Below, piece by piece: positions 9,219-19,900 of a stretch of DNA of 64,000 bases. The stretch's first letter is position 1; the number at the start of each line of letters is the position of its first letter. The notes under the pieces are model-generated. The model was not told where the DNA came from, made no database searches, and saw only the letters and a list, made by a program, of their open reading frames with translations. The stretch is from an uncultured Clostridia bacterium (lineage in GTDB: Bacteria; Bacillota; Clostridia; UBA1381): assembly GCA_934454145.1 (NCBI GenBank), contig CAKSFT010000001.1:434001-498000 (forward strand). The letters run 5' to 3'. The position numbers and the translations under genes are program-made.

Positions 9219-10667
9219 ATGTACAAACTGATACTCATAGAAGACGACCTCCCGGTTTTAAAAACCTTGAACAAAATCATTTCCGGCATGGACAGTGATT
9301 TTGAGATAACGGGCGCCTTCACGCATCCGCATGACGCAATAAAACACATCGAAGAAAATCATGTCGACGCTGTCATAACGGACATTCAGCTCCCTGAGAT
9401 GACCGGCATAGAGTTTGCCGAACATTGCCGCAGGCACTTTCCCCACATAAAAACAGTCATTCTCAGCGCATACGACAACTTTGAATATGCGCAAAAAGCC
9501 ATAGACCTTGAAATTGTACATTATGTCTTAAAACCCATCACCCTCAAAAAAATCGAAACCATGCTTGAAAAGCTTTCGGGAAAAATTTCGGCTTCCGCTT
9601 CCACAAACGGCTTTGCGGCAGCCTCCCAAACACTCAACAGACGCCAGACAATCCTGAACCTTCTGTCCGGTTTTTATGACAACCCGTCATCTTTTTTTGA
9701 TGACATGAGAAAAAATGACGTTTTGCTGAACCCCGATTCATGCAGAGTGTGTTCTGTTGTCATGACGCTCGACAACTTCCCTGCTTCGCCGGAAAACCCT
9801 TCCTCCCATTCCCGTGAAGAGTTTTACACCATAATTTCAAACATCGTGGACAGAAACGGCGCGGAATTTTATTCCGTACTTTTTAATTATTCCGAAAATC
9901 GCTTTACGGTGTTTATTTTTGCAAAGCTTGATGTCCGCGCAGAAATTTTTCGCGGTGCTGTCTGTGATTATCTTGACGAGCTTGCTCTTGACGCGAAGAA
10001 CATTTTAAATATGTTCCTCACCGTCAATTCCGCAGAATACTTTAATGATACCGACGCTTTCTGCCGCGCACGCCGAAAAAGCTTTTCTTATGACGAACAG
10101 GCGGAAAACATCATTTCGTACATATACGAAAACGACTTTGAGGCGGCTGTGAGGTGTGTCGAAACTCTCGGCATGATTTTTGACAAAGCCTCGGTAAAAC
10201 CGATATATCTGTGCATACTTTCGCACCTTGCAAAGCTCACCAAAACCGCCATACCCGGGAATGTCGAAGCCGAAAAGCTGAAAAACCTCATAATATCCGA
10301 TATAAATAATATCAAAAGGTACAACCTGACAAACACTTCAAAATCCGACATCATAGAAACCGCCTGCCGTTACATAAACGAAAATTTTGCAAAGGATATC
10401 ACACTCAATGATGTGGCAAAACACGTTTTCCTGAGTCCGATATATTTCAGCGCATATTTCAAAAAGAAAACGGGCGAAAGATATATTGACTATCTGCAAA
10501 GCATAAAACTCAAAAAAGCACGCGAGCTTCTGGAGGACACCAATGTCAAAATCCCGACAATAGCAGAAATGTCGGGGTTCCGCGACACAAACTATTTCCA
10601 CAAAATTTTCAAGAACCAAACAGGGCTCACACCCTCCGAATACAGAAAGGAATACAAGAAAAAATGA
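9219..10667 (+). CDS. Two-component response regulator, YesN/AraC type
   Basis: 482 aa. Residues 1-120 are a receiver domain with acidic pocket IEDD, phospho-acceptor Asp55 in AVITDIQLPEMTG and the conserved Lys in YVLKPI. The middle of about 250 residues is a variable linker. The last 100 residues are an AraC-type double helix-turn-helix (ITLNDVAKHVFLSPIYFSAYFKKKTG, then IAEMSGFRDTNYFHKIFKNQ, printed here in parts). Phosphorylation by the adjacent kinase should control binding near the divergent transporter operon. The ATG is chosen because AAGGTGGG lies about ten bases upstream; a GTG five codons earlier overlaps that site. The kinase gene overlaps its stop by four bases. Confidence 0.93.
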   Translation: MYKLILIEDDLPVLKTLNKIISGMDSDFEITGAFTHPHDAIKHIEENHVDAVITDIQLPEMTGIEFAEHCRRHFPHIKTVILSAYDNFEYAQKAIDLEIVHYVLKPITLKKIETMLEKLSGKISASASTNGFAAASQTLNRRQTILNLLSGFYDNPSSFFDDMRKNDVLLNPDSCRVCSVVMTLDNFPASPENPSSHSREEFYTIISNIVDRNGAEFYSVLFNYSENRFTVFIFAKLDVRAEIFRGAVCDYLDELALDAKNILNMFLTVNSAEYFNDTDAFCRARRKSFSYDEQAENIISYIYENDFEAAVRCVETLGMIFDKASVKPIYLCILSHLAKLTKTAIPGNVEAEKLKNLIISDINNIKRYNLTNTSKSDIIETACRYINENFAKDITLNDVAKHVFLSPIYFSAYFKKKTGERYIDYLQSIKLKKARELLEDTNVKIPTIAEMSGFRDTNYFHKIFKNQTGLTPSEYRKEYKKK

Positions 10668-12421
10668 TGTCGGGCTTTGGAAAAAAAGGAATATTCAAAC
10701 ACCCTGAATACACAAAAAACGGTCTTTTCAGACACTATCTGAAAGGACTTCTTGTGATTCTTTTTATTCCTTTCACGATTTTTTACATCATTCTTATGCT
10801 GTTCGGTCTGCGCTCAGTCCAAGAGAGTTTCAACTATTCCTCCACAGAGATACTTTCGCGGAGCGTGTCGGCGCTTGACACTCTTTTTGAGGTTGCATAT
10901 CAAAACTATGAATCCATCACCTCGGACAGCAACATTCAGACATTTCTTCTGGGCGACGCTTTTCTGCGCAAATCCGGGCGGGAAATAAACCTCCAAAGCA
11001 ACCAGATGTTTACACAATTTTCAAACATATGCATATCTCTGAATTATCTTGACTCCATACATGTCTACAGCAAAGCAAACGACTATTTTCTCTCCAACGT
11101 AAACAGCGGCGCCGCCCCATATTTTTATGACGCGGAATGTTATGACATCTACAAAAACTGTTCTTTTCTGACCGACACCGTTCTGCGCCGTTCTGAGGGC
11201 AAAGAGATACTCACGCTTTGTTATATCGTAAACAAGGGATATGAAAACGAAGGGGCTGTATTTTTCAACATAGATGTCGGCAAGCTTATCCCCACTCTGC
11301 TCGGCAACGGCACGCCTTCGGGCGCCCTGATTCTTTCCGGCGCCGACGGCAAGATAATCATGTCCTCCGAAAAGAACCCAAAATACGATGTGTCTGCCCT
11401 CGGCGACATTGCATACGGGAAATATACCATCAGCAAGGACGGGGAATATGTATATAATTCAACTCAGCTTTACTACGAACACTTCACCCTCACATACCGC
11501 GTCACAAAGCATACATATTTCAGCACATTTTATCCCTTTGCGGCAAATGCGGTTTTGTATTTTATATTCACCGCACTGGCGCTTGTTCTTCTTGCGCTGA
11601 CCGGCGCATTCAAAATGTACCGCTCACTTTCAAACGCATTTGCATACATAGAAACGCCCGGTTCGGACAGCGGCATATATGGCGAGTTTTTGTTTCTGAC
11701 GGAAAACATGATATCCCAGGTGGAGGGTAACAACCGTGCAGAAGCCACCCTTGCGGACAAAATAACAAAGCTGAAAAAATACCAGACCCTGGCATTGCAG
11801 ACTCAGATAAATCCGCATTTTCTCTTCAATTCGCTTAATCTTATATCCAGCTTTGCGCTTGAGCAAGGCGGCACCGATGGCCCGTTGGTCATGATTATCG
11901 ACAAGCTTTCGGACATTCTCCGCTTTTGCCTCAACACAAAAAACTATATCATAAAAATTGAAGAAGAGCTTGACATTACACGCAAATATATCGAAATAGA
12001 AAATATTAAACACGACAACTCAATCAATTTTATTTTTGACATAGATGATGAAATATATAAATATTATACCCTGAAGATGATTTTGCAGCCCATAATCGAA
12101 AACGCAATATCCCACGGTGTCAAGCTTCTGCGCCGCGAGCAGGGCTTTGTCAGGATATCCGGCAAAATCACAAAGCACAACATCATCTTTTCTGTTTCCA
12201 ACAACGGCCCCGAAATCGACCCCGAAAAGCTTGCAGACCTGAGGGCAACGCTTCTGTCTGTAGACGATATCCCCGAAAACAGCCACATCGGTCTGCGCAA
12301 TGTAAATCAGCGCATAAAGCTTGTTTTCGGCAGTGACTACGGCTGTGGCATAGACTCCTGCGGCGGTGTGACGACGGTCACCGTGACCATACCGATAATC
12401 ACAAAGAGCAATGACACATAA
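10664..12421 (+). CDS. Sensor histidine kinase, YesM family
   Basis: 585 aa. A transmembrane helix at about 25-47 (LLVILFIPFTIFYIILML), an extracellular sensor region to about 285, and a second helix at about 290-312 (FIFTALALVLLALTGAF) define a membrane receptor. The cytoplasmic part has the His_kinase (PF06580) phospho-acceptor in QTQINPHFLFNSLN at about residue 388, and a HATPase domain with N-box IIENAISHG and GLRNVNQRI. It pairs with the upstream YesN-like regulator (four-base overlap ATGA). Such pairs typically sense oligosaccharides, often together with the binding protein, and switch on the neighbouring importer. A hairpin terminator overlaps its stop codon. Confidence 0.93.
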   Translation: MMSGFGKKGIFKHPEYTKNGLFRHYLKGLLVILFIPFTIFYIILMLFGLRSVQESFNYSSTEILSRSVSALDTLFEVAYQNYESITSDSNIQTFLLGDAFLRKSGREINLQSNQMFTQFSNICISLNYLDSIHVYSKANDYFLSNVNSGAAPYFYDAECYDIYKNCSFLTDTVLRRSEGKEILTLCYIVNKGYENEGAVFFNIDVGKLIPTLLGNGTPSGALILSGADGKIIMSSEKNPKYDVSALGDIAYGKYTISKDGEYVYNSTQLYYEHFTLTYRVTKHTYFSTFYPFAANAVLYFIFTALALVLLALTGAFKMYRSLSNAFAYIETPGSDSGIYGEFLFLTENMISQVEGNNRAEATLADKITKLKKYQTLALQTQINPHFLFNSLNLISSFALEQGGTDGPLVMIIDKLSDILRFCLNTKNYIIKIEEELDITRKYIEIENIKHDNSINFIFDIDDEIYKYYTLKMILQPIIENAISHGVKLLRREQGFVRISGKITKHNIIFSVSNNGPEIDPEKLADLRATLLSVDDIPENSHIGLRNVNQRIKLVFGSDYGCGIDSCGGVTTVTVTIPIITKSNDT

Positions 12422-12436
12422 TGCCATTGCTCTTTG
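12402..12436. terminator. Bidirectional intrinsic terminator
   Basis: A perfect 12-bp stem (CAAAGAGCAATG pairing with CATTGCTCTTTG) with an 11-base loop overlaps the histidine kinase stop codon and is followed by a short T-rich stretch. It separates the kinase gene from the convergent hydrolase gene. Confidence 0.75.
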
Positions 12437-12453
12437 CCTTTTCCAAAAAAACT

Positions 12454-13263
12454 TTACAGATAAAAATTATGCTTTCCTATCCTTGAATAGAACGTCCTGT
12501 TTTTCATTATCCATGTGTTTGTGGAAATTTCGGGATTGCAGAAAAACAAAGAATCCCCCACCGCATTGGTTTCTCTCAAAGCCCTGTCCGCCGCATAAAA
12601 ACATGCGTTTGACGGGTCATTGTAGATTGTCCCGTTTGCCACCGGCGTAAACTGAACCCCGTTTTTGCGGTCAAATATTACGTCATAAATATTGTCGGGA
12701 AAGGTTTTGTCCGACACACGGTTCAACACCACATTCCCGACGCCGACCTTTCCTTCAAACGGCTCTCCCTGCGCCTCCGCATGGATTATACGTGCCAGCC
12801 AGAAAATATCATTTTCGCTGTAAGGGATATTCTCCGCCGCGCCGTCCTTTGAAATAGACACAATTTTCTTTGTGTCGTCCCACGAAACCTCCGCGCCCAT
12901 GTTTTCCGACACAAAACGTATCGGGACATATGTCCTGTTGTTTTTTATGCTTGCAGCGGTGCCGAGTGCGACGCTTTTGCCGTTTACATATGCCGTGTTT
13001 TTGCCGATGTCCAGTCTTATCACGTTTTCGTCATCTTTTATTGTGACACTCCTCTTTGCCTCGTCCCACAAAACCTCCCGGCACCCCAGCGCCTCTGCGA
13101 CAAAACGCACAGGCACCAGTGTGTGCCCTCCCGTGATATACGGGTCTGTGTCCATGGCGATTATCCTGTCGTTTACCTTCACCCTTATGTCCGACGCCGC
13201 CACGCCCGGCGCCATGATAAGCATGCATGCCAGCACGCCCAAAGCCGATTTCAACAGCTTCAT
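12454..13263 (-). CDS. Cell wall hydrolase (SleB-type) with copper-amine-oxidase-N-like domain
   Basis: 269 aa. The start is the ATG of MKLLKSALGVLACMLIMAP because AAAGGGGTG lies six bases upstream and a signal peptide follows; a longer open frame upstream is not used. Residues about 25-130 form a copper-amine-oxidase N-terminal-like domain in two halves (TLVPVRFVAEALG and RTYVPIRFVSENMGAEVSWD). Residues about 150-269 are the SleB/CwlJ Hydrolase_2 domain with the likely catalytic Glu in IIHAEAQGEPFEGKVGVGNV. This family cleaves muramic-lactam-containing cortex or vegetative peptidoglycan in spore formers. The gene stands alone between convergent and divergent neighbours. Confidence 0.9.
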   Translation of the reverse strand: MKLLKSALGVLACMLIMAPGVAASDIRVKVNDRIIAMDTDPYITGGHTLVPVRFVAEALGCREVLWDEAKRSVTIKDDENVIRLDIGKNTAYVNGKSVALGTAASIKNNRTYVPIRFVSENMGAEVSWDDTKKIVSISKDGAAENIPYSENDIFWLARIIHAEAQGEPFEGKVGVGNVVLNRVSDKTFPDNIYDVIFDRKNGVQFTPVANGTIYNDPSNACFYAADRALRETNAVGDSLFFCNPEISTNTWIMKNRTFYSRIGKHNFYL

Positions 13264-13398
13264 TATTATCACCCCTTTGATTATTTCAATGCCAATATCT
13301 CTTCCGGGTGCACACAAATTATACCACATCGGCATGCTCTCTTCAAGAAACAATATTTTCCTGAAAAATACGATTATTATCTTTGCCCGCCGCATAGC

Positions 13399-13427
13399 TT
13401 GACAAAACATCGGATATATGTTAAAAT
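13399..13427 (+). promoter_or_regulatory. Sigma-A-type promoter of the FAD oxidoreductase gene
   Basis: TTGACA at 13399-13404 and TAAAAT at 13422-13427 with a 17-base spacer. The predicted leader before the ATG at 13471 is about 37 bases. Confidence 0.75.
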
Positions 13428-13470
13428 TATACGGTGGTTTTATTCATGTTAATTGAATGGAGTGGAAAAT

Positions 13471-14877
13471 ATGAAAAAAGATATTGTTATAATAGGAGCC
13501 GGCCCGGCCGGGATTTTCCTTGCGCTGGAGCTTATAAAAAAGGGCAGCAAGAAATCAATAATGATAGTCGAAAAGGGTCAGCCCGTCGAAAAACGGCATT
13601 GCCCCAAAAACAAAACCAAGCAGTGCGTAAACTGCAAACCGTTTTGTCACATCACAACCGGATTTTCCGGTGCCGGTGCATTTTCCGATGGCAAGCTTTC
13701 TCTGAGCCCCGATGTCGGCGGCGACTTCCCGACCCTCATCGGTTATGAGGCAACACAGGAATTGATTGAATATACAGACCAAATATACCTTGACTTTGGT
13801 GCAGACCAGTATATAGAAGGTGTCAGCAACCCCGAAAAGGTCAAAGAAATCAGAAAAAGAGCAATCCAGGCAGGCCTGAAGCTTGTGGACTGCCCGATAC
13901 GCCACCTGGGCACAGAAAAGGCACAGGATATATACTATAAAATACAGATGTACCTTTTGGAACACGGTGTTGAAATTCTCTTTGGATACGAATGCAGCAA
14001 TATTATCCTGGAAAACGGAGTGTGCAACGGAGTGTGCGTAGAAAGCGTTGACGGCAAACACACTTCATATGACATATATGCAGACTGCACCGTCATGGCT
14101 GTCGGCAGACGAGGCGCAGACTGGCTTGAAAAGCTGTGCGAAGAGCACCGCGTCGTGCATAAGCCCGGCACGGTCGACATCGGCGTGCGTGTGGAAGTGC
14201 GCAACGAGGTTATGGAAGAAGTAAACAAAGTTTTGTATGAATCCAAGCTCATCGGCTATCCGCTGCCCTTCAAAAACAAGGTGCGCACCTTCTGCCAGAA
14301 CCCCGGCGGATTTGTAAGCCAGGAGAACTATGACAACAACCTTGCGGTTGTAAATGGACATTCTTACAAAGATTTGAAGTCCCAAAACACGAACCTTGCA
14401 ATATTGTGCTCGCACAATTTCAACGCACCGTTCAACCAGCCCATCGCCTATGCGCAAAAAATCGGCGAACTCACAAACATGCTTGCCGCAGGCCACATAC
14501 TTGTACAGCGCTACGGCGACATAATAGACGGCAAACGCACATGGCCAAAAGAACTGAGCATGTCAAACGTAAAGCCGACCCTGCCCGACGCCGTGGCAGG
14601 CGACATCACTGCGGCAATCCCATACCGCACGATGCTCAATATCATAAACTTTATTCAGGCTGTAGACCATGTTGTGCCCGGCTTTGCAAGTGTGGAAACA
14701 CTTCTTTATTCACCGGAACTTAAATTCTACAGCAACAAGGTGAACATAGACACAGACCTGAAAACAAGCATAAAGAACTTCTTCTGTCTGGGCGACTCCA
14801 GCGGTTGGACAAGAGGGCTTATGATGGCTTCTGTCATGGGTGTGTTTATGGCGAGAAAACTGTTGGAAGAAGAATAA
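13471..14877 (+). CDS. FAD-dependent oxidoreductase (COG2509 family)
   Basis: 468 aa. The N-terminus MKKDIVIIGAGPAGIFLALE is a Rossmann FAD-binding motif (GAGPAG at residues 9-14). A Cys-containing stretch (KQCVNCKPFCHITTGFSGAG) near residue 60 and the C-terminal FAD-contacting motif FFCLGDSSGWTRGLMMASVM match COG2509-type uncharacterised FAD-dependent dehydrogenases. The reaction is unknown for this family. I start at the ATG preceded by GGAGTG at seven bases; a TTG six codons upstream overlaps that site. It is monocistronic, with its own promoter upstream and a strong hairpin downstream. Confidence 0.85.
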   Translation: MKKDIVIIGAGPAGIFLALELIKKGSKKSIMIVEKGQPVEKRHCPKNKTKQCVNCKPFCHITTGFSGAGAFSDGKLSLSPDVGGDFPTLIGYEATQELIEYTDQIYLDFGADQYIEGVSNPEKVKEIRKRAIQAGLKLVDCPIRHLGTEKAQDIYYKIQMYLLEHGVEILFGYECSNIILENGVCNGVCVESVDGKHTSYDIYADCTVMAVGRRGADWLEKLCEEHRVVHKPGTVDIGVRVEVRNEVMEEVNKVLYESKLIGYPLPFKNKVRTFCQNPGGFVSQENYDNNLAVVNGHSYKDLKSQNTNLAILCSHNFNAPFNQPIAYAQKIGELTNMLAAGHILVQRYGDIIDGKRTWPKELSMSNVKPTLPDAVAGDITAAIPYRTMLNIINFIQAVDHVVPGFASVETLLYSPELKFYSNKVNIDTDLKTSIKNFFCLGDSSGWTRGLMMASVMGVFMARKLLEEE

Positions 14878-14888
14878 ATAACAAATAC

Positions 14889-14931
14889 AAAAAACTGCTG
14901 CAAAATGAAATGCATTTTGCAGCAGTTTTTT
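14889..14931. terminator. Bidirectional intrinsic terminator
   Basis: A 19-bp stem (AAAAAACTGCTGCAAAATG pairing with the mirror CATTTTGCAGCAGTTTTTT) with a five-base loop lies between the convergent FAD oxidoreductase and DnaD-domain genes. A/T runs flank both sides, so it can act in either direction. Confidence 0.9.
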
Positions 14932-14936
14932 CATAT

Positions 14937-15887
14937 TTATTTTCCCATTCTTCCGCGTGTCAGGTTTTCCAGGTCATTATATTCCCCTGTGCTGTCCGCA
15001 CTCTTTCTTTCCTTAAAGCTTTTGCTGTCCGACTCTGCCGCCGCCACGTCATGTATCCCCTCTTTGTGCCATCTCTCGATGATTTTGTCCATATACGGGA
15101 ACGAAAGCTTCGCAATCTGAGTTATACAGCAGTCATACGCGTGCACAACCATCTCTTCGCTCATGCCGCATTCGTTTTTCCATTTCATAAGATACTTTTC
15201 TTCGCTTTGGCTGAGCGCCCTGTCTGCAATGCCCAAAACCTTCCTGACGGCATAAAGATATCCGTTCTTCTGCTTTTCGTTTTGTATGATTTCATAAACG
15301 CTGTCCGCCTCTTTTGCACCCGACTCACTCCACGCCAGTGCAACCTTCTCTATGTATTTCATGCTTGTTTTGCCTTTTGAAACACAATATTCCAAAAGGA
15401 GCAGAATCGCCTCGGGCGAAAACTTCAGCCCGTCATAAAACCAAAACACCGACTCCATCTCTGACTTTGTAAGGATTCTGCCGAAAATCTCCTGCGCAAG
15501 GCCCATCATGTCCGAAAGCGCCGGGGTGTCCGCAATCAGCTTTGCCACAAACTTGCTGTCATAGTCCGGCTTTATGCCCTCTTTTTTTATCGGCGCGGCG
15601 CTCTTTTGTGCCGTTGCGGCACTTTTTTTGTTCACTATGACAATTTCCCCACCGTTTTCCTCCAGAATCCCGTCTTTCTTCCAATATTCTATTGCATTCA
15701 GAACATCGCTTTCAATCAGATTAAGCTCTGCGGCAATTTCGCCGAAAGACATGTCACGCCCCTTTGCCGCAAGCGCCAATATGTAAAGATATACTTTGAC
15801 ATATGCGCCGTTGGCGTTTTTGAGATGTCCGCTGACAAACTCCGCCGGCACGCATATATATTCACATTCGTTGTTGAATTTAGACAT
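14937..15887 (-). CDS. DnaD-domain replication initiation-like protein
   Basis: 316 aa. Residues about 1-85 are a winged-helix N-terminal part (DMSFGEIAAELNLIESDVLNAIEYWKKDG, given in part). Residues about 130-205 are a DnaB_2/DnaD domain (LAQEIFGRILTKSEMESVFW, then YCVSKGKTSMKYIEKVALAW). A second related helical region is near 225-290 (LSQSEEKYLMKWKNECGMSE). DnaD proteins take part in primosome assembly and DNA remodelling at the origin or restart sites; many Clostridia encode several such paralogues, so this may not be the principal DnaD. It is divergent from rpoB and shares a 251-base intergenic region with it. Ribosome binding site AGAGGAAAG precedes the ATG. Confidence 0.88.
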   Translation of the reverse strand: MSKFNNECEYICVPAEFVSGHLKNANGAYVKVYLYILALAAKGRDMSFGEIAAELNLIESDVLNAIEYWKKDGILEENGGEIVIVNKKSAATAQKSAAPIKKEGIKPDYDSKFVAKLIADTPALSDMMGLAQEIFGRILTKSEMESVFWFYDGLKFSPEAILLLLEYCVSKGKTSMKYIEKVALAWSESGAKEADSVYEIIQNEKQKNGYLYAVRKVLGIADRALSQSEEKYLMKWKNECGMSEEMVVHAYDCCITQIAKLSFPYMDKIIERWHKEGIHDVAAAESDSKSFKERKSADSTGEYNDLENLTRGRMGK

Positions 15888-15944
15888 TTTTCTTTCCTCT
15901 TCCGTTAAAATTTAAAAATTTTTCAAAAAAATTCAATATGCCCC

Positions 15945-15973
15945 TTGACATATTGAGGATTGTATGATAACAT
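15945..15973 (+). promoter_or_regulatory. Putative rpoBC promoter
   Basis: TTGACA at 15945-15950 and TAACAT at 15968-15973 with a 17-base spacer, about 165 bases upstream of the rpoB start. The -35 is consensus and the -10 imperfect. The long leader in between is AT-rich and shows no riboswitch that I recognise. Confidence 0.6.
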
Positions 15974-16138
15974 GAAATATTGTATAGTAGTATTAATATG
16001 GGCTTATTGTCAGCCGTATAATGATTTTACAAAGATTATAGCATATACGGCACCAAAAATCAAGGGTTAAATAAAGATTTTTGAAAAAACCATGATTTCA
16101 TATTAATAAACGATAAATTTTAACGAGGTGATTAATGA

Positions 16139-19100
16139 ATGGTGCATGAGGTACAATTAGGCAAAAACACCAGACTCAGCTATTCTAAAATCAATGAGGT
16201 TTTAGAAATGCCTAACCTTATCGAGGTGCAGAAAAATTCCTACAGATGGTTTCTTGACGAAGGTTTGCGCGAAGTATTCCACGATATTTCTCCGATAACC
16301 GACCACTCCGGGAATCTTATTCTTGAATTTTTCGACTACACACTCGACTACACCCCAAAGTATTCTGTTGAAGAATGTAAAGAGCGCGACGCAAAATATG
16401 CCGCACCGCTCAGGGTCAAGGTAAGACTCATCAACAACGAAACGGGAGAGGTCAAGGAACAGGAAATATTTATGGGTGACTTCCCTCTTATGACAGAACA
16501 GGGAACTTTCATTATAAACGGCGCCGAGCGTGTCATTGTCAGCCAGCTGGTGCGTTCCCCGGGGATATACTACGGCTTTGAGAGGGACAAGACAGGCAAG
16601 CCGCTTTATAATTCCACCGTTATCCCTTACAGAGGCGCATGGCTTGAGTATGAAACCGATTCTTCCGACGTGTTCTCCGTCAGAATAGACAGGACAAGAA
16701 AAATCCCTGTCACGATACTGATAAGGGCACTGGGATATGAAACAAATGCGTCAATCCTTGAGCTGCTGGGCGAAGACCCGAGGCTTACCGCCACATTTGA
16801 AAAGGATTTGACAACTTCGCGCGATGAAGCGCTTCTTGAAATCTACAAGCGTCTGCGTCCGGGCGAACCGCTGAATGTTGAAAATGCAGAATCACTGTTC
16901 ACCAACATGTTCTTCGACCCGAAAAGATATGACCTTGCCAGAGTCGGACGTTATAAGTTTGACAAAAAGCTCTCGCTCCCGGCGAGAATTGTCGGCAAGA
17001 CACTTTTGGAAGATGCGGTTGACCCGCGCACCGGCGAAATTGTCGTTTCCGCAGGTGACGTTGTTTCACAGGCACAGGCAGAGGCGATTGAACAAGCCGG
17101 CATAAACACAGTAATGCTGACGGTAAACGAAGTGCCGGTAAAAGTGTTTGCAAATGACATGATATTCTTCTCCACCCTTCTGGACACCGATGCACTCGGT
17201 CTGAAAGACATCAAAGTGCGCCGTTCTCTTCTGGAAGAGCTTATCGAAAAGGCAGAGGGCGACAATGAAGAATTGAAGCATCTTATTGACCTCAACATGG
17301 ACGAACTTGCACCGAAACATATAACCGTTGAAGACATTTTGTCTTCCATAAACTATATACTGAACCTTGCAAACGGAGTGGGCAGCCTTGACGACATTGA
17401 CCACCTCGGCAACAGACGTCTGAGATGTGTCGGCGAGCTTTTGCAGAACCAGTTCAGAATAGGTTTGGCGCGTATGGAGCGTGTTGTGCGCGAAAGAATG
17501 ACAATCCAGGATTTGGAAATAATCACACCGCAGACCCTCATAAACATACGTCCGATAATTGCCACGATAAACGAGTTTTTCGGTTCTTCACAGCTTTCGC
17601 AGTTTATGGATCAGCCCAACCCTCTGGCAGAGTTGAGGCATAAACGAAGAATTTCCGCACTGGGCCCCGGCGGTCTTTCAAGAGAGCGTGCGGGATTTGA
17701 AGTGCGTGACGTTCACTATTCGCACTACGGCCGCATGTGCCCGATTGAAACACCTGAAGGTCCGAACATCGGTCTTATCACATCACTTGCAACCTTTGCA
17801 AGGATAAACGAATACGGCTTTATCGAAGCGCCTTACAGACGTGTCGACAAAGAAACGGGCATTGTTACAGATGAAATCATATATATGACGGCAGACGTGG
17901 AAGACGAATACGTAATTGCACAGGCAAACGAACCGCTTGATGATGAAGGCAGATTTGTGGACAAAAAGGTTTCGGCGCGTCTGCGTGATGAAATCATAGA
18001 AGTGCCGGGTTCCGAAATCGACTTCATGGACGTATCGCCAAGACAGTTGGTTTCTGTTGTCACGGCATGTATCCCCTTCCTTGAAAACGACGACGCAAAC
18101 CGTGCGCTGATGGGCTCAAACATGCAGTGTCAGGCAGTTCCGCTTTTGACCACCGACTCGCCGATTGTCGGCACCGGTATGGAGCATAAAGTTGCAAAAG
18201 ACTCCGGTTCTGCTGTGCTTGCGATAGAATCGGGCACCGTGGAAAAGGTATCCGCCGACGAAGTTGTCATAAAGGGCGACACAACCGGTGTGAAACACCG
18301 CCAGAAGCTCATAAAATTTGCACGTTCAAACCAGTCAACATGCATAAACCAGCGTCCTATTGTTGATGTTGGCGAACATGTCGAAAAGGGCGACATCATC
18401 GCCGACGGACCGGCAATGAACAACGGCGAACTTGCATTGGGTAAAAATATACTCATAGGCTTCATGACATGGGAAGGATATAACTACGAGGACGCTGTCT
18501 TAATCAGCGAAGAACTTGTAAAACATGACGTATTCACTTCAATTCATATAGAAGAATATGAATGTGAATCGAGAGATACAAAATTAGGGCCCGAAGAAAT
18601 CACACGTGATATACCAAACGTTTCGGAAGACGCTTTGAAAGACCTTGATGAAGAAGGCATCATAAGAATCGGCGCAGAAGTGCGTTCCGGCGACATTCTT
18701 GTCGGCAAGGTCACACCAAAAGGCGAAACCGAGCTCACCGCAGAAGAAAGACTTCTGCGCGCAATCTTCGGCGAAAAAGCACGCGAAGTGCGTGACACCT
18801 CCCTCAAGGTTCCGCACGGCGAACAGGGTATCATTGTTGACGTAAAAGTGTTCACCAGAGAAAACGGCGATGAGCTTTCACCGGGCGTAAACCAGGTTGT
18901 ACGCTGCTATATCGCGCAAAAGAGAAAAATCTCTGTCGGCGACAAGATGGCGGGACGTCACGGAAACAAGGGTGTCGTATCCCGTGTTCTTCCGCAGGAG
19001 GATATGCCGTTCCTGGAAGACGGCACACCGTTGCAGATAGTGCTGAACCCCTTGGGCGTACCTTCGCGTATGAACATCGGACAGGTTTTGGAAATGCACC

Positions 19101-19885
19101 TTGGCTATGCATACAGAAAGCTTGGCGAACAGCTTGGAAAAGCCATCAAGATAGCAACACCGGTATTTGACGGCGCAGAAGATGAGGATTTGAAGGAAGC
19201 TTTTGAAAAAGCAGGGCTCAGCCCCGACTTTAAGTCTGTCGTATATGACGGACGTACCGGTGAAAAGTTTGACAACCCCGTTACTGTCGGTGTCATGTAC
19301 TACCTGAAGCTTGACCACCTTGTTGACGATAAAATCCACGCACGTTCAACCGGTCCTTACTCGCTTGTCACACAACAGCCTCTGGGAGGTAAAGCACAAT
19401 TTGGCGGTCAGCGTTTCGGAGAGATGGAAGTCTGGGCGCTTGAGGCATACGGCGCTGCTTATACCTTGCAGGAAATACTCACCGTCAAGTCCGACGATAT
19501 CATCGGACGTGTCAAGACCTATGAGGCGATTGTCAAAGGCGAAAACATACCAAAATCAGGTATACCCGAATCCTTCAAGGTATTAGTTAAAGAATTGCAG
19601 TCGCTTGCGCTTGATATACGTATACTGGACGCTGACAGAAATGAGATTGACCTTGACTCTTCTCTTGATGACGAAGATGACTTTGTCGACAGAAGTGACC
19701 TTGCCGACACCATGTCCGAAGCACACGGAATGGGCGGCGATTATGACGACGAAATGAGCGATGATATGCTTCTGGAAGATATCGATGATGACGATTTGGA
19801 CGACGACTCCGACTTCTTTGACGATGAAGAAGAAGAATCAGGCGACAACGACAGCAACGATTTCATAACAGTTGACGATTTTTAA
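16139..19885 (+). CDS. rpoB: DNA-directed RNA polymerase subunit beta
   Basis: 1248 aa, the catalytic beta subunit of RNA polymerase. The rifampicin-region signature ([20 protein letters not shown], then [20 protein letters not shown]) keeps the Asp, His and Ser residues usually changed in resistant strains. C-terminal conserved blocks [19 protein letters not shown] and [20 protein letters not shown] are present. The last ~75 residues form a very acidic tail ([18 protein letters not shown]). The GAGGTG site is eight bases before the chosen ATG; another ATG four bases upstream would give only a four-codon reading frame. rpoC follows after 15 bases. Unusually, no rplJ/rplL lies upstream; the neighbour is a divergent DnaD gene. 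Confidence 0.99.
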   Translation: MVHEVQLGKNTRLSYSKINEVLEMPNLIEVQKNSYRWFLDEGLREVFHDISPITDHSGNLILEFFDYTLDYTPKYSVEECKERDAKYAAPLRVKVRLINNETGEVKEQEIFMGDFPLMTEQGTFIINGAERVIVSQLVRSPGIYYGFERDKTGKPLYNSTVIPYRGAWLEYETDSSDVFSVRIDRTRKIPVTILIRALGYETNASILELLGEDPRLTATFEKDLTTSRDEALLEIYKRLRPGEPLNVENAESLFTNMFFDPKRYDLARVGRYKFDKKLSLPARIVGKTLLEDAVDPRTGEIVVSAGDVVSQAQAEAIEQAGINTVMLTVNEVPVKVFANDMIFFSTLLDTDALGLKDIKVRRSLLEELIEKAEGDNEELKHLIDLNMDELAPKHITVEDILSSINYILNLANGVGSLDDIDHLGNRRLRCVGELLQNQFRIGLARMERVVRERMTIQDLEIITPQTLINIRPIIATINEFFGSSQLSQFMDQPNPLAELRHKRRISALGPGGLSRERAGFEVRDVHYSHYGRMCPIETPEGPNIGLITSLATFARINEYGFIEAPYRRVDKETGIVTDEIIYMTADVEDEYVIAQANEPLDDEGRFVDKKVSARLRDEIIEVPGSEIDFMDVSPRQLVSVVTACIPFLENDDANRALMGSNMQCQAVPLLTTDSPIVGTGMEHKVAKDSGSAVLAIESGTVEKVSADEVVIKGDTTGVKHRQKLIKFARSNQSTCINQRPIVDVGEHVEKGDIIADGPAMNNGELALGKNILIGFMTWEGYNYEDAVLISEELVKHDVFTSIHIEEYECESRDTKLGPEEITRDIPNVSEDALKDLDEEGIIRIGAEVRSGDILVGKVTPKGETELTAEERLLRAIFGEKAREVRDTSLKVPHGEQGIIVDVKVFTRENGDELSPGVNQVVRCYIAQKRKISVGDKMAGRHGNKGVVSRVLPQEDMPFLEDGTPLQIVLNPLGVPSRMNIGQVLEMHLGYAYRKLGEQLGKAIKIATPVFDGAEDEDLKEAFEKAGLSPDFKSVVYDGRTGEKFDNPVTVGVMYYLKLDHLVDDKIHARSTGPYSLVTQQPLGGKAQFGGQRFGEMEVWALEAYGAAYTLQEILTVKSDDIIGRVKTYEAIVKGENIPKSGIPESFKVLVKELQSLALDIRILDADRNEIDLDSSLDDEDDFVDRSDLADTMSEAHGMGGDYDDEMSDDMLLEDIDDDDLDDDSDFFDDEEEESGDNDSNDFITVDDF

Positions 19886-19900
19886 TATTGGAGGTTTTTC

